Positions 47,840 to 60,941 of a DNA stretch of 64,000 bases are shown here, piece after piece. The notes beneath the pieces are model-generated. The model was given only the letters and a program-made list of their open reading frames with translations, was not told the DNA's origin and searched no databases. Within the stretch, counting starts at the first letter, position 1, and each line of letters begins with the position of its first letter. Made by a program: the position numbers and the translations under genes. This stretch comes from Otis tarda (lineage: Eukaryota; Chordata; Aves; Otidiformes; Otididae), in assembly GCA_026413225.1 (NCBI GenBank), contig CM048591.1:71450052-71514051 (forward strand), read 5' to 3'.

Positions 47840-49030
47840 TTCCAGAATAAGGGAATCAGACAGGTACATACAATTTATATGTTTATATCTGTTTGTATAG
47901 ATACATAATCATGTGTTTGTGTGTATATAATTGCTATACAAACTCACATTTTTGTAGACTCTTTCTGTACCACAAGTATATGAATATCAGTGTCTAAATC
48001 AAGACTCCAACCTACCTTTGACTTTGGAAGAGAAGGAGGAAGAAAAGACTTAGTGGTTTGAACTGTTCTTCCTTGGCTTCCATCTTTTAATTTGTTATTC
48101 AAAACATTACTTTAAAGAAAAAGATTTGTAGTCCTCTAGGTGAGTAAAGGATTTAGCACTGGCAGAAATTCATATCACGGCTGCAGATGTGTAATGGCAA
48201 TGGTGACAGGCTGAGTTTTAAAGGTTGTGTCAGGAAAGCTCTCGCATGCCAGCACTTTAAAAATCCAGATGTGTAGTCTACTTTGATAACTCAAAAGTGC
48301 AGTTACTGTTTCTGGTGTATTGTTCAGCTTAGTGAGTCAGCAAATATAAGCAGTTGCAATTTACAAAGTTAGGTGTTTGATCAAAAGTTCTTAAAATGGG
48401 ATATATCAATCTATGAAACATTTTCAGGTATGGGCTGCAAATTTGTGTGGGTTTCTTAATGCATCATTTACATCCCAGGACTTCAGCAGTCCAAGGTTCT
48501 GTGTCTCGTTTTTGAGTTGCTTTCTGTTTCTGGGACACTTTTTGTAAGATAGCTTCATACACATTATTTGTAATGTAAATTTGTATATATGTAATGTATA
48601 TTTGTAGCTATATATTTAGGTGCTGTAAATATATAAGGATATGAAATTAAAGAGTCTCCTTGCTGCTTCTCGCAGAAATAGATGGGCTCTGTTTTCTCAA
48701 ATCTGTCCAGCAGTGTTCCTTGTTAGACTGTAAGGAGAAGGCTCCGATCCTTTAATACTTTGTTGTGATTGTTAATTAGCACTAAGATACAGTGAATCTG
48801 TCTTGTAGAACTACATTTCTTATTGATCCAAAATTAAACTGTTAATCATGTTTTCTACTGAGTAAATAGTAGCCAATATTTACGAGTGGAATTTACACCG
48901 GGGAATGTTGTGAAATCTGCCATTTTTGGTTTGGCTGGAGAGGTGTGCTTTGGGGTGGATGGTGAGAGTCCAGCCTGGAACATGGTGGCAGACAGCTAAC
49001 TAGCTTTCTGTCAAAAGTATGGCAGTTAAA
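47840..49030. other. Intron block: AT-rich with TATG-type low-complexity patches
   Basis: TA/TG-rich low-complexity sequence at about 47870-47945 and 48545-48645; nothing else recognised. Confidence 0.55.
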
Positions 49031-49034
49031 TCTC

Positions 49035-49190
49035 GACTCACAGGACCATCCAGGCTGGAAAGGACCTGAGGAGGTCTCTAGTGCTGCCAGGTGCCCCTGA
49101 AACCATCCCTGCTCCTTGTGGACAGGCCCAGCTTTGTTGGCCTCTCTTCGCAGAGCATGTCTGCAGCGGTGACGGACTCTGTGGCCTCCA
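49035..49190 (-). mobile_element. Old CR1-like LINE fragment
   Basis: CAGGCTGGAAAGGACCTGAG followed by GAGGTCTCTAGTGC resembles the antisense CR1 3' region ('GGTTGGAAGGGACCTCTGGAGGTCATCTAGTCC'), followed by CATCCCTGCTCC as in CR1. Downstream agreement fades by about 49190. It is far more diverged than the copy at 62.3 kb. Confidence 0.5.
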
Positions 49191-52100
49191 GCTCAACTCA
49201 CTTCAGTCTATCTGGAGCAATAATCCTTGAGAGAATTACACATCACATACATAAAACACCAGACCTTGTAGTGCTGTGCCCAGAGGGGTCTGTGCAGGGT
49301 GTCCAAACCACTCATCTTATCACACTGAATCAGGAGGGGCTGAGGGTGTACTTCTAAAATGGTGTCTCCACCTCCTGACTGCCATTTCGACGGCTCAGGC
49401 TCACTCGAGCATCAAATCTTTCCGTGAGCGCAGGGCTTGCCCTCTGCACGCTATCACTGCAAAGGGAGTGTGCTGCTGGCACCCGAGAAAGAAATTAACC
49501 TGGCTTTGCCGGTCCTGCAATTAGTCAGCTCACCGTGCAGGAGGTGGAGGCTTCTGAAAAATATTTTCCTCTCTGTCAGTGAATTTAAACATTTCTTAAT
49601 TGAATCCTTACGGTTATTTCAGGTCCCTTTTATGAGTTTTTCACATACTACCTTCGATACTGCTTGGTGTAATGAACTCTCAGGTGTAAATCTCAAAACA
49701 TCTTGACATCAAAAGTCACTCTTTGGTTTGGTTTTCGTTTCTTGTATGTGTGTATGTGTCTGTGCTTTTTTTACTGGTGTGCTTCCTAGGTAAAAAAAAA
49801 AAATTGAGATAGATATTTCCAGACTAAATTACTAAAGGCTACCAGTTGCCTTCTTGACTGCTTTAGAAATTATACCAGTTATCTCAGAAACTTGTGTCTG
49901 AGATGTGCATTTGAATAGGTACCTTCTGTCACATGTAGTTTTCCTCTCTTCCTTTCTTGGTCCTTGTATTTTTTCTTTTTGTGTCCAACAATATAGTTCT
50001 GTGCTTGATTTTGTAGAGAGAGAGATGTCTTTAGGGGGAGGGCATGCTTATTAAAGTGTATAGGCTGTTCCTAGGGAGCTGCATATCTGGATGGTCTGGA
50101 TAGCTCCATGGCGTTTACCTGAGTTCTTACTGGCCTTATTTATGACTTGTGCTCGTGGAAAGAACATAAATAGCTGGGGAGAAAAACATGCAGGGAATAC
50201 TATCCTGCAGATAAAGGGAGGTGGTGCATTTCTGTATTTAGCTTATCTTTTTCCACTGGAGAAGGAAGAATTAGTGCATCCTTCAGGGACATAAAAGATT
50301 TTTCTGCCAGAGTAATTTATAGCATGGACTAAGTATTTTTTGTAGCTGCCAAGTGCTTTTTTTTTGGTTGTTTTTGAAAGTAATAAGGCAGGATTACAAA
50401 CTATAAATTATTGTAGTGGTAGCTGCTCACAAGCTTGCCCACCCATTCATGATGCATAATACTTTATGGAAAGTTATGTTTAATTTCTCTTAATGAGTAC
50501 TTAGGACTGAGTCTTCTGAAATGCTTTGATGGGCTGTTAAATTTACAAATGTCCTGCAGCTATAAATTACCAATAAAGATTAGTAGAAAGAGTACATTGC
50601 CATATATTTCACATGATTTACTTAATGTCACAGTCTTTTCTTCTTCCTTTTTTTTTTCCCCCCAAACTGGAGGCCCACAAATGGTGCTGCAGGATGTGCC
50701 TACCATCTGTGACAATTCTTATTTCTGCATTAAGGTTTAACTACTTTTTGGTGTTTTGATTTTTTTTTTCTATTTGTTTTTCTCATAAGAAATGAGCAGA
50801 AGACTGTGTGTGCATTTATTCACTAATGGACAACAAATGGGAATATGGCAACTGCTATAATTAATAATATGACATTACAGTTAAATCGAATAGAAATACC
50901 TTTTAACCTACAAAAGGAAATCAGATAATATTTTTTATTCTCAAGTATTGCTGAATGCTATTTCTAACAATAGGACATACTAACCAAACTTAATTAAAGG
51001 CTTAGTCATGAAAATCATCTCTGTAGTCAAGTAGCCGTTATTCCTTGACTTCACTGATACTTTTTTAGGTGAAAAAGGATTATTTTCCCTAGTCTGTGGA
51101 TTTGGAGTTGGGCCCAAAAATCATTTGCTTTGTATATGTAACTGAAGGGGAAATGCAGTTTGTACGTTTTTGAAACAGATTTTTGTTTTAATCTGTGAAG
51201 GGGACAGCTTGGGCAGCAGATGAAATAATTCAATTTCTTCTGATTATTTTCCAAATTTGTATAAAATAGCTGTCAAGCTTTAGAATGAATTGTTCTCCTT
51301 CTTATATTCTTGGATTTCAGTTGAGTTTTAGATAAAGAAATCCGGCTACTTTGATTACTTTTTATCTTGAGCATGTCATGGTGTCGTCCCTTCATCCTCT
51401 AAAAATCATCTTTCATTGCACTTGCTTTAATAAATGTAAAAGCTGTGGGTAATAGCTTACAACTAAAAATGGTACTGATTGATAACTGTGCATGAACAGC
51501 TCCCTTAAAGAGTAATAAATGTGCTCTCCTAATAGTGTTTTAAATAAGATACTTATTAACAAATTATTTTGTTGATTATTTTTCTGTAAATGTATATCTG
51601 AAAACAACTGATAGCTCTGCAGTTTTGTGTCACTGAGATTTTGTGGCAGGGGAAGATTGTGGTTAAGTGCTTTTGGGGAGAGCTCAGTGTGCCTATAAGG
51701 ACTTTTAAAAATATTGCTAACTGTCCCTTTTGTAGGGCAGTAGGAATTTGTGGGAATATCTTACATGTTATAAAATGTGAGAGCTGAAGAGTTGTTAACA
51801 TAATTTTCCTTTTTTTTTATTGGATGAATATTACAATTGTGGTGCTATTTCTAGATATAAGTTAAATTTCTGCTTATTGTCCTATCTATAGCTCCTGTGA
51901 AGACAATGAAAGTTACAGATAGAATGTTAACTCCTGGAAAAAGATCATATGGGAGAGAAATGTTTCTTTTGTCGTAGATTATGTGACAAAATTATTAGTG
52001 GAGTCCTACAACAGGTATTGGGTTATTAAAGTACAGTAGTTACCTTTAAATGTATTCATATTTAAATTAAACAGCTTTCTGATTGTTGTCCATAGAAACA

Positions 52101-53150
52101 TGGCATTTTATATTATACAGTAAGCAAGAATATAGACTCTCTTATTACTCTTTTCTCAATAAAATAATGTTTATTGTTTTCAGGAGAAGCTAAGAGAAAA
52201 AAGGCAAAAAAGCAAAACAAGTTGTTAAAAAATGGTGATTTGAAAGATACCCCATTTGTGGTTCATCCTCCTTCATTTCAACTAGATGTTTACATGCCAT
52301 TTCTGATGTTCTGGAAAGATGGTGTGTGATTTTTCAGAGCAGTCGTGTGGCAGTTTTTTCACTTTATATGGAAAATGCAGCAAAATGCTGCAGTTTTCTC
52401 TTTAAGTACCGGGTTTTCATTAGGAGGTAGGTAGTGGTGAATCCCGCTTTGTATCCAATGTTCATCTAAAGTTTTGACATCGAGATGTTAGATTTATTTC
52501 TGATATTGAAGTTTTCTAATTTTGAAGTTTACTCAATATGAGATTTGCTTATTTTGATTGCTTGGAGAGTTAGCCTGAGACAAATAGTGTATTGCTGACA
52601 TAAAGTAGCAGTAGGGGAGCAGGACTATATGGCAACTTGTATGATACTCATCTTTGGAAACTGAAAAGGACATTTAAGGTGTACCAGAGGAAACCTCAGA
52701 AAGGACAATATTTAAAAGTTTTTGTAGGTCAATATATTAGGATTGCTAGCAAGTTAGTAAGGTCGTTGGACTGTGAGCACCTCCAGATGTTCTGATGAAT
52801 AGCTTGCTGAGTAAACTAATGCAAGTCACTTGGAATTCGCTCTGCCAGGAATCTAAACTGTAAAAACTGACATTAAAAGCAGAGCTTTATAAAATTATTG
52901 ACAGGAGCTGCCAAATAATGATTTTAAAATCCTGTATTTGTGTTCTGGTATCAGTAAAAGTGTGGGAAGTAGATGGTAAAGGGGATGGATGAAGCCAGAG
53001 ACCCATTAAAGCTAACCTGAGCATGGTAGATTTTTCTGAAGGCAGGTAATTCTTTCGAGGGTGTTAATAGAAACACAGTAGAGTAATATCTGAATATTCT
53101 GAAATCTGCATGCGAGGCTCTGGAATATGGCTTTTAATTAAGTTAAGTAA

Positions 53151-53170
53151 AACAACAACAACAACAACAA
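53151..53170. repeat. (CAA)n microsatellite
   Basis: Six to seven pure CAA units. Confidence 0.92.
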
Positions 53171-54924
53171 AGACCATTTTTTGAAGATTGGTTTTGGAGG
53201 GAAAGAACCTAAGGAGAGCACTAACTGTACTTTCTCCTTGTTAGAGATGCCATTTTTTGAAGTTCTGCTCTGCCATTTTTGAAACTGTAGTTCGCAGTGA
53301 TCAGTCATTTCTGAAAGAGGGAAACTGAAGATTAACTAAGATATCATTAATGTCGTTAACATACAGTTTTATATTTTAGAATATTAGCGGTAAATGTTGA
53401 CTTGAAAACAAACAATTTTCTGCCTTGCAGATAGTTTCACTTTTAAAAAAAGTGTCTGAAAGTCTCCTCACATTTTTTGTTTCTGGTCATGGCTAATTCA
53501 ACAATGTCGTTAATAGGAGGTACCTACCCAAGGGAAGCCACACCTGTATTGATTGCACCTTATGGGAAGTGATAATTTAAATTTTTAGTGTTGTAAGTGA
53601 CAAATACAGTGTTTATGGTCCAAGAATTGTGTCTATTGAAGTCTGGTTTTAGTATCTTCTTTAGAAGTATGAGAGCAGAGGTAGCAGTTTGCCACACTTA
53701 AACCATTTGGCGAAGATCTAATCTTTTTGAATTCATTGCTTGTGAGTTATTATTTCTGATCACACCCTTGATTGACTCCAGCTAAATGGCTCTAACAGAA
53801 AAGGCAGGGAGTGAAATCTAAAACTGTAAGTATGTATTTTAACTGAAAATAGAGATCATCATGGAATGTGTTCTCAATCAGCACTTGACATCCATCTGAA
53901 TATATAGCTAAAAAGAACAGAAAAAGGTAAGCACTGTTCTATCCTTGGGCAGGAGCAGTGTGCAAAAAACTGATTGAGCTCTGAGGATGAAAATGGAAGC
54001 CCTGGAGGGTACATGGAAATAAGAAAACTGAGGCCCCTGATGGTGATAGGCTAAGTGCAGTTAACGGTGCAAGTGTACTACTATGAGACGAAAATCAAGT
54101 CACCCTTTGAAATCCTTCCTGAGAGTGCCAGGTCATTTTGGAGTTTCAGAAAGATACCTATACAAGAGCAATGAAAGAACTGATTTTTAGAATAAAATGG
54201 GACTATATGCAAATATTATCAATATTTGGAAGATGCACACTACAGTCTTGCCAAACCATTCATCAAACAAGAAGATCTTAGACAGATGAGTGGTCTTGTC
54301 TTTTCCATAATGAGAAAAACTCCTGAGGAGGAGCTTTTCAGTTGGTCCTAAATTGAAAGGAGTTAGAGATCATGACACTGGAATAGTAAAAATGTTAATT
54401 ATTTTATTTTCAGAAAAAAAACATACAAAAGAGAGTTTGTTTTGTTTTGGTTTGGTTTGGTTTTTTTTTTTTACAATAAGGGAAAGGTAATGGTACTTGC
54501 AGATTCTCTTTTTACAGGTATTGGAGTTGGTTTTTTTTCTCTGTCTTTCAGACATTTGACTTCATAGTTTTTGTTTTATCTCATAATGCAGATTGAGACT
54601 GAGGTTTTTAAGATACTGATGGGGCTCCTTCTAGATTCAGCACTTTCTTGGTCTATTGTTTTACAATTTAATGGTGAACAAAATGGGTTTTGTCCCTGCA
54701 AACCTGTATGCTGTGGAGTATCCGAGATGACAGAAGCGCATTGTCTTTTACAAAACATGTGAATGTATTTGAAATTGGTAACCACAATTAAGAACAGAAT
54801 TGGCAAAGTGAATAATTTAGAAGGCCCAACAATGAAAATTTGTTTTGTTTTCTTTTTAAGGGAGAAAATTGGCAGCAAGTGTAGATAATAAATTACGAGA
54901 CGTGTTATTTTGCAACTCTTAAGT

Positions 54925-54990
54925 CCAACTCATGATGTCATTGAAGTCAATGGAAAAAACTGCTATTGCCTTAAGTAAAATCAGGAGGAT
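54925..54990. repeat. Ancient dispersed repeat, copy 4
   Basis: GTCATTGAAGTCAATGGAAA followed by ACTGCTATTGCCTTAAGTAA and AATCAGGAGGATGATC. This copy keeps the ATTGAAGTCAATGG core best and shows the following 'attgacTTcAGT...ATCAGG' half in worn form. Confidence 0.45.
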
Positions 54991-56949
54991 GATCTTTCTG
55001 AGAACAAAAATTGATTTAACCTCTAATAAGTCCAGGCATGTTTTCTTTTCTTTCTTTTTCTTTTAAAGCAGATCACAGATGCTTAATTTTTGCTTTGGCA
55101 ATTATTGTTTCTGTGAGTTTTAATAATTTAAAATTGAGGTGATTTATCAAATGTTTTGATGTGGTTGGAGTATTTGGTTTTCTTACAGGTAGAGGATGCT
55201 GATGTTGTTCAACTACAACAAAATTGCTTTATATTTGCACGTCAGAGTAAGATTTGCATTTGCTGGATGTCATAACTGAGAGTAAAATATAGATCATGTC
55301 AGTGTACGGGGTAGATGGTCCCATACATCGGGAAACGTATTTTTGTTCAGGTTGTCAGATAGTGACCACAGACAGGTGCTTTAGTGGCTGTAGGTTCCCC
55401 TGGGATCAGAAGGTTAGACAAACTGCCCCCAGGATTTAAATAGGGCAGTTAATTCATGTCAGTTTAATTATCCTTATGTTTTGTGAGGCAGTCACTCAAG
55501 TGGTCTGGAAATATTAGGAACTGGGAGGCTTTTACAGCTTTTAGGGCAAAGTTCTGATTGGGTTTGTTTGGTATTCATTCACTTTTTGATAGTCTTAATG
55601 CAAGTGATGGCCTGTTAGAACCACAAGGCATGCTTAGTGCCAGTACAAGATTTAATCGAGACATTATCATTCAGCGGGAAATGCCTTTCAGTCCAATTTT
55701 ATTTATATGAATTTACTGTGCAACTCCGTAGTCTCTGCTTGGGGTCATTATTTTGATTTTAACTTAGCAATTTAACTCCTGAAGTGCTTCAAGTAAAAAT
55801 ATCCTTGAAGGAGTAATAAGTTTAAATAGCTCTGAATCAGCTGAAAATAGTTTTTTAATTTAGTTCAGGCTGGGCGGGCAAACTGGCAGGAAAACAAGTA
55901 GATAGACGAGGAAAAAAAGAGATTAAACATAAATAATCACACTGTGCTATACAGTTGCAGAATTGAGAGATGGGGCAAAAAGGTTAAATATACCCCCATT
56001 CTAGCATCCTGGTATAACAAATATCTAATGACAATAAATAAAAAGTAGTAACTCAAATAATATTTACTTTAATACTCTTTTTTGTTTGTTTGCTTGGCTT
56101 TGATTATTTTAATGGCATTACTAATACAGGAGATATGGAAAAGTAACTACTGCTTCCTAAATTAACAATTTAGTTACTAAATGAGGAGAAAACATCTTAA
56201 CATAAATAAAATAAAAATCTCTAGTATTTCAGCCAACCCCATTGCTTTTATAAAGCACTTGAGATTTTATTTTCATTAGCACTGAGAGGCACTTTGAAAT
56301 GAGTAACTAGGAAATAAACAAACTGAGATAATTCAAGTTTATATTGTTGAGTTAATAAAACTAATAAAATCTCTACATTTCCCAAGGTTTTCCATTATTA
56401 CTATTTAATTTTTTTTTATTGCAGAAGAAAATTGTTAGGGTTATATAGTCTTAGGCATCATGGAAATTTTCTTAACTGGTTTTATGTCCTTTTACGACTT
56501 GATGAAGAAAATGAGGCTTGTTTTGCAGCTTGTGAACAAGGAAAATGTGTCTTTTTAGTGGTTTCATTTGGGTGATTTTTTGGTTCCTCATTGTCTTTTG
56601 CCTGATGATGTGTGCTTGAAGGTTCATTTCTTCAGTAGTTTTCCCTCTAAGAGGATTCTAGTAGTGCAGTGTAGATTTTACAGGATCGAAAATAGAAGGT
56701 TTCTTAGGAACTCCTTTACTTTAGTAGTTACTCTGTTGTATTATACGACAACTAATACAAACATCGGGAGTTGCAGTTCTGCATAAGGTGCCTCAGTTCT
56801 GTACAGCACTGTGCTTTGCCGTGCTGTTTATTGGCAGCTCTTCTCCTGTGCAGCTGCAGAAGTTTTTAGATTTTTATTATTTTAATCATTGCTTCTCTGC
56901 CCCCATCTTCTTTCCCCTACATTGTTTTTGGGTTTGTGGTGTTTCTTTT

Positions 56950-57147
56950 CTTTTTTCTCTTCTCTTCTCTTCTCTTCTCTTCTCTTCTCTTCTCTTCTCT
57001 TCTCTTCTCTTCTCTTCTCTTCTCTTCTCTTCTCTTCTCTTCTCTTCTCTTCTCTTCTCTTCTCTTCTCTTCTCTTCTCTTCTCTTCTCTTCTCTTCTCT
57101 TCTCTTCTCTTCTCTTCTCTTCTCTTCTCTTCTCTTCTCTTCTCTTC
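56950..57147. repeat. (CTTCT)n array of about 38 units
   Basis: Pure TCTTC/CTTCT pentanucleotide repeat on the sense strand; the other strand is AGAAG. The long Leu/Phe/Ser and Arg/Glu/Lys frames across it are artefacts. Confidence 0.97.
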
Positions 57148-57222
57148 TTCCCTTTTCCCTTTTCCCTTTTCCCTTTTCCCTTTTCCCTTTTCCCTTTTCC
57201 CTTTTCCCTTTTCCCTTTTCCT
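57148..57222. repeat. (CCCTTTT)n heptanucleotide array of about 10 units
   Basis: Directly abuts the pentamer array. The unit is seven bases, so the minus strand is (GGGAAAA)n with about ten GGG tracts spaced by four A, a layout compatible with intramolecular G-quadruplexes. Confidence 0.95.
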
Positions 57223-57719
57223 TTCAGACTTGAAGTGCACTGAGGAAGGGGAAGGCTCTTATATCAGAAATACAGAAGCTTGATATAAAAGTACATTGAA
57301 TATTTATCTAACTGACGTTTAAAAGAAGCATTGTTTAAGGATTGTTTAGTAAGGTATGATACTGAAGATATATAGACCTTCTCTTTTATGCGAGGATATT
57401 TTGCATTATGCCAGGTGGCTTTTTCTACTGGTTTTTTAGTTATACTGTAATTTGCATTCATTATCTGAGATAGTCATTAACTATATGACACTTAAATCTC
57501 AGTAAGTATCAAATGAGAAGACAACATGAATGTTAGCGGAGCAAAAATGCATACAAAATAGCCTAGCAAAGTTTAAATAATCTAAAAATATGAATACACA
57601 ACAAAATATGTGAGTGTTTTTTTTTAATCAGGTCATGGATTTTCTTTAGTTTTCAAAATAAATGTGCATTTAACTTATTTACTTTCCTGACTTCATTGTT
57701 AATGACACAATTTTATGAT

Positions 57720-57845
57720 CTGTACATTGTACACATAAATACATAAGTATATATATGTCTGTCTGAGTGTGTGTGTATCTCTTCTGATCTGTGTATATAT
57801 GTATATTTAAAAAAAAACCAAATTAAATGATTTTTTTTTCTAACA
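57720..57845. repeat. TA/TG low-complexity region
   Basis: Interrupted ATACATA, TATATATG, GTGTGTGTAT and a further TATATATGTATAT, then A9 and T9 runs. Degraded microsatellite. Confidence 0.75.
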
Positions 57846-58194
57846 TGGAAGTGACATTGAATTTAAATAAATGTCATTTGTATATAAATATACAAATTAT
57901 TTGTAAAACATTATAATTAATTTTCACTGCTTATATGGCAGTATTTCAGAGGAAGAAAGTGAAAGAGCTGAAACCACACTGTGTTTAATGGTCCTTATTT
58001 GGATTTTTCTCCACTTTTTATTGTAGCCAAAATCCAAAGAGAACATTTTGTGCAGAAGAGGGAGAACAGCACTTCTTGAATGAGGAGATGTTTTTTCTGT
58101 TTTATCTTTTTAGTAGTGAGGTGGTGCCCTGAACAGAGGCATGGCTTGGGATGAGTGAGCCATCGAGTGGAGATAATTTCATTTCAGTGTACAA

Positions 58195-59020
58195 CTGAAG
58201 AAGATTCCGCACATTCCCCCCCCCCCTTTTTGGATTCCGGTCAATATCAATATTTGCCTTTTCCCCCCATGCTGGCTTATGAGTCAGATTTATGGCTCAC
58301 ACCCCATCATCGGTTACCCCTCCTACCTCCGCTTTGCTTTTTGCTTTGTTTGAAAGTCACAGAAGTCAGTAAGGAGTTAATTCCAAATGAATACTAGACA
58401 GGAGCTCCTCCTCGGTGTGGTGTTTTCGTGCAAGGTTTCGTGACTGTCACTGCCCCTCTTTCATGCTTCTGTGGGTATGGAAATGATTGGAGACAGAGTG
58501 GGGAGCAGGCAGTAGGCTCTGTGCTGCAACCCCGTGACCACCCAATGCATCACCCACCGTCAGTGCCTCCCTCATGTTCCTCTGCCGTTCGTGGCACGAA
58601 ATGCTCAGGGGAGTGCGGCGGAAGCAGCACCACCTCAAATCTGCCCTTCCAGAAATTTCTCTCCGAAGCCAAGCCCTCCTCCCTCCTGGGGAGGGGGAAC
58701 ACCTGTGAGTGACAGTGTTCAGGATCGCTGTAAAAGTGCAAGTCGACACAGTGATAAAATGTGGGCCACGGCAGTGGTTGGTCATGTAATTGTGTTTCGT
58801 TGTGGTTGGTTTTTAGTAGTCTTAGATTTGATGCCGGAAACCTGTGTGCTGCTTTGAAAATGGCAGCTGGCCTTTTTTGTGCGACTCTCACTAAGAGCGT
58901 AGCGCCTGTTTTTTTATGCTCTGTCCAACTCTCAGCAAAGTAAAACCCAAAACACTGGGAAAGAAGGACCCATGAAGCCGTGAGAAAAGGGAGTGGTTCA
59001 GCATTTTTTTCGTGATAAGA
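58195..59020. promoter_or_regulatory. CpG-enriched intronic patch, possible alternative promoter or enhancer
   Basis: CpG is clearly more frequent here than in the surrounding 10 kb (for example GCCGTTCGTGGCACGAAATG near 58582 and GTGCGGCGG near 58612). There is also a C11 run at 58216-58226, a YY1-like AAAATGGCAGC at 58857-58867 and a GTGAGT donor-like site at 58703-58708. None of the open frames shows a protein family. It could be an intronic promoter of a shorter transcript, but that is inference. Confidence 0.3.
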
Positions 59021-59029
59021 TATAAAAGG

Positions 59030-60930
59030 TAATAGCTCAGCAATTTAAGGGGTTGTTTTGCTTTCTACCTAGATTTGGTAATAAGACTTAGTTGCAAAGA
59101 CTGTCTTTGAATACCGAAGCCAGTTCCTGCATTTGTTACCCTGTTTAGACTTTCAAAGCCTCATTTATCGGAAAATATAGAAAATACCAAAGATGCAGTG
59201 TTTACTAGCCTGTCTGAAATGGGTATTGTAACCTCTGAACCTAAAAGAAAAAAATAGGTCATACTTCCTAAAACTGTTGTACTCAGCAGAAATTCTCTGT
59301 ATATTATATTGTTTTTATATGTTCAGAAATGGGAGAATCTAATAACACTATTGTAATGAAACAAAAAAGAAACCTATAGCACAAAGTGCTATATTTTTTT
59401 TCCCCAAGCAAAAATTATCTAAGCATGTTGTTTCCCTCTATTAAAAAAAAAATACAGTGCTATGTGGTGCCTCGTACTCTTATCAATCTGTTTATTTAAG
59501 CTTAGAAATAAAAGAGAATATAATTTAAGCCTGTATTTTGAACAGAACGTTTTTTTTTTCTGTTTTATGTTGCCATCCTTTTGGGCATTACCTATCCTTT
59601 ACTCTCACTGTCCTTGCTGGTCGTGTTCTTTTTTTTTCTTATTTGTTATTTTGCTCTTATTCTTTTTTTTTCACTTTATTTTTTCTTTTTTTCAATAATA
59701 AATTGGATTTGTTACTGTAATCTTCTGAGATGTTCAACACAGTCATCTTTTTTTTTAATTAGCTGTTCAGTGTGGAAACAAGGGAAAAGTAGAATACAAG
59801 CTAGTTTCACAGGCAAATATTTTATTGTCTAGAAAGTTACATGCAAAAGGGATAAGTAAAAAACACTTTTTTTGAATGTTTCTTATGATTATTCAATATT
59901 AGCTGTGGTTGATTGTATGCTGACAGAAAGCTGTTTTGCCAGTGATTCAGCATCATGCTGAATCCCAGCCATGCTTTTTGTTGGGATTATTTGGAGAGGT
60001 AACTACAAAAATTGTTGTTATTACTGTTATTTTTTTCTGAACAGTTCAGGCTGGCATCTCGGCTGCTTGCCAGTTTCAGCTTCATTCGACTCAGGAGCTA
60101 CTTCCTTCATTCCTACTTGAACCTGCCACTCCTGCAGCTCACGTTTGTAACAGAGATGGACAGATCAAAGGAGAGAGAGCCCCAGGAAGAAGGAAGTAGG
60201 GCAGTCCTCATTGGCACAACAGGCTATTAATTTTAATTGTTAGGATTATTATTTCTTTAATCTATAGGAGAGCTTTAGTAATGGAAATTGTGTGAATTAA
60301 GTAGGTATTTTCAATGATAAATCATGATGGTTTAAGAGTATTAGTTTTTTGTATGCAGACTTGGAGCTCTCCCAATCTTGAAAACAATACGAGCAAGGCT
60401 GCTAGCGTCTCACCCAGCAGACAGGAGAACTCGGGCTAGTAGGTGCCACGCTGAACACCACAAGTTGTTGTCACAAGGCTAAGTCCACAGAAACTACGAA
60501 AGAGGCAGGCCTGTCTGTCATGTACTTGCCACATGCTCGAAGGACCTGCTGTGGAGGAGCAAGATCTTAGCCAAAACTGTTTTAATACTTGTTTTAGGTT
60601 AACACCAAACAAAGATAGGTACTTGGTTTTGCAATGATTTCTCCCAGATGCTATTGTGCGTAGGTCTATGGTCTGCATTTTCAGTGGAGTGAATGTTTTT
60701 GTCAGAGACAAAACCAGAAACAGACGGATGGTAATGAGGAAGAGCTGCATCCTTTGGAAGAAGATGGAGATCCTTGCCTTTAATTAGCAGGTCTTACCTT
60801 CCCTTCTCTCCAGTAAGTGACATGATCAATTTCCTTTTTAAACTGTGTCTTTTTTTGTTTGAGTAGTAGTAAAAGTAGTCCAGTCATTGCCCTTCTTCTG
60901 TTATTCTGCATCCCATGGTGGGTTGCCTTT
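59030..60930. other. Intron block with no recognised feature
   Basis: AT-rich with T-runs at 59545-59700. No gene, RNA or named repeat seen. Confidence 0.55.
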
Positions 60931-60941
60931 GTGCTGCTTCT

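Larger units (their letters stand above)
49200..56940. other. Intron block: AT-rich, few recognisable features
   Basis: Contains a (CAA)n run at 53151-53170, a T/G-rich patch at 54436-54471 and an ancient repeat fragment near 54.93 kb. No gene, RNA or full transposon recognised; the open frames near 49.1-49.7 kb look like chance. Confidence 0.55.

Noticed and set aside
49091-49706. Three overlapping plus-strand frames of 82-89 codons
   Set aside because: The first covers the CR1-like fragment, the others continue in unrelated frames with no domain; chance frames.
38050-57222. Repeat arrays considered as CRISPR or satellite DNA
   Set aside because: They are head-to-tail 5- and 7-base units without spacers in a vertebrate intron, so microsatellites.
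56788-57283. Overlapping 107-151 codon frames with SLLF or REEK repeats
   Set aside because: Translation of the CTTCT and CCCTTTT arrays; any frame of a five-base repeat without a stop stays open.
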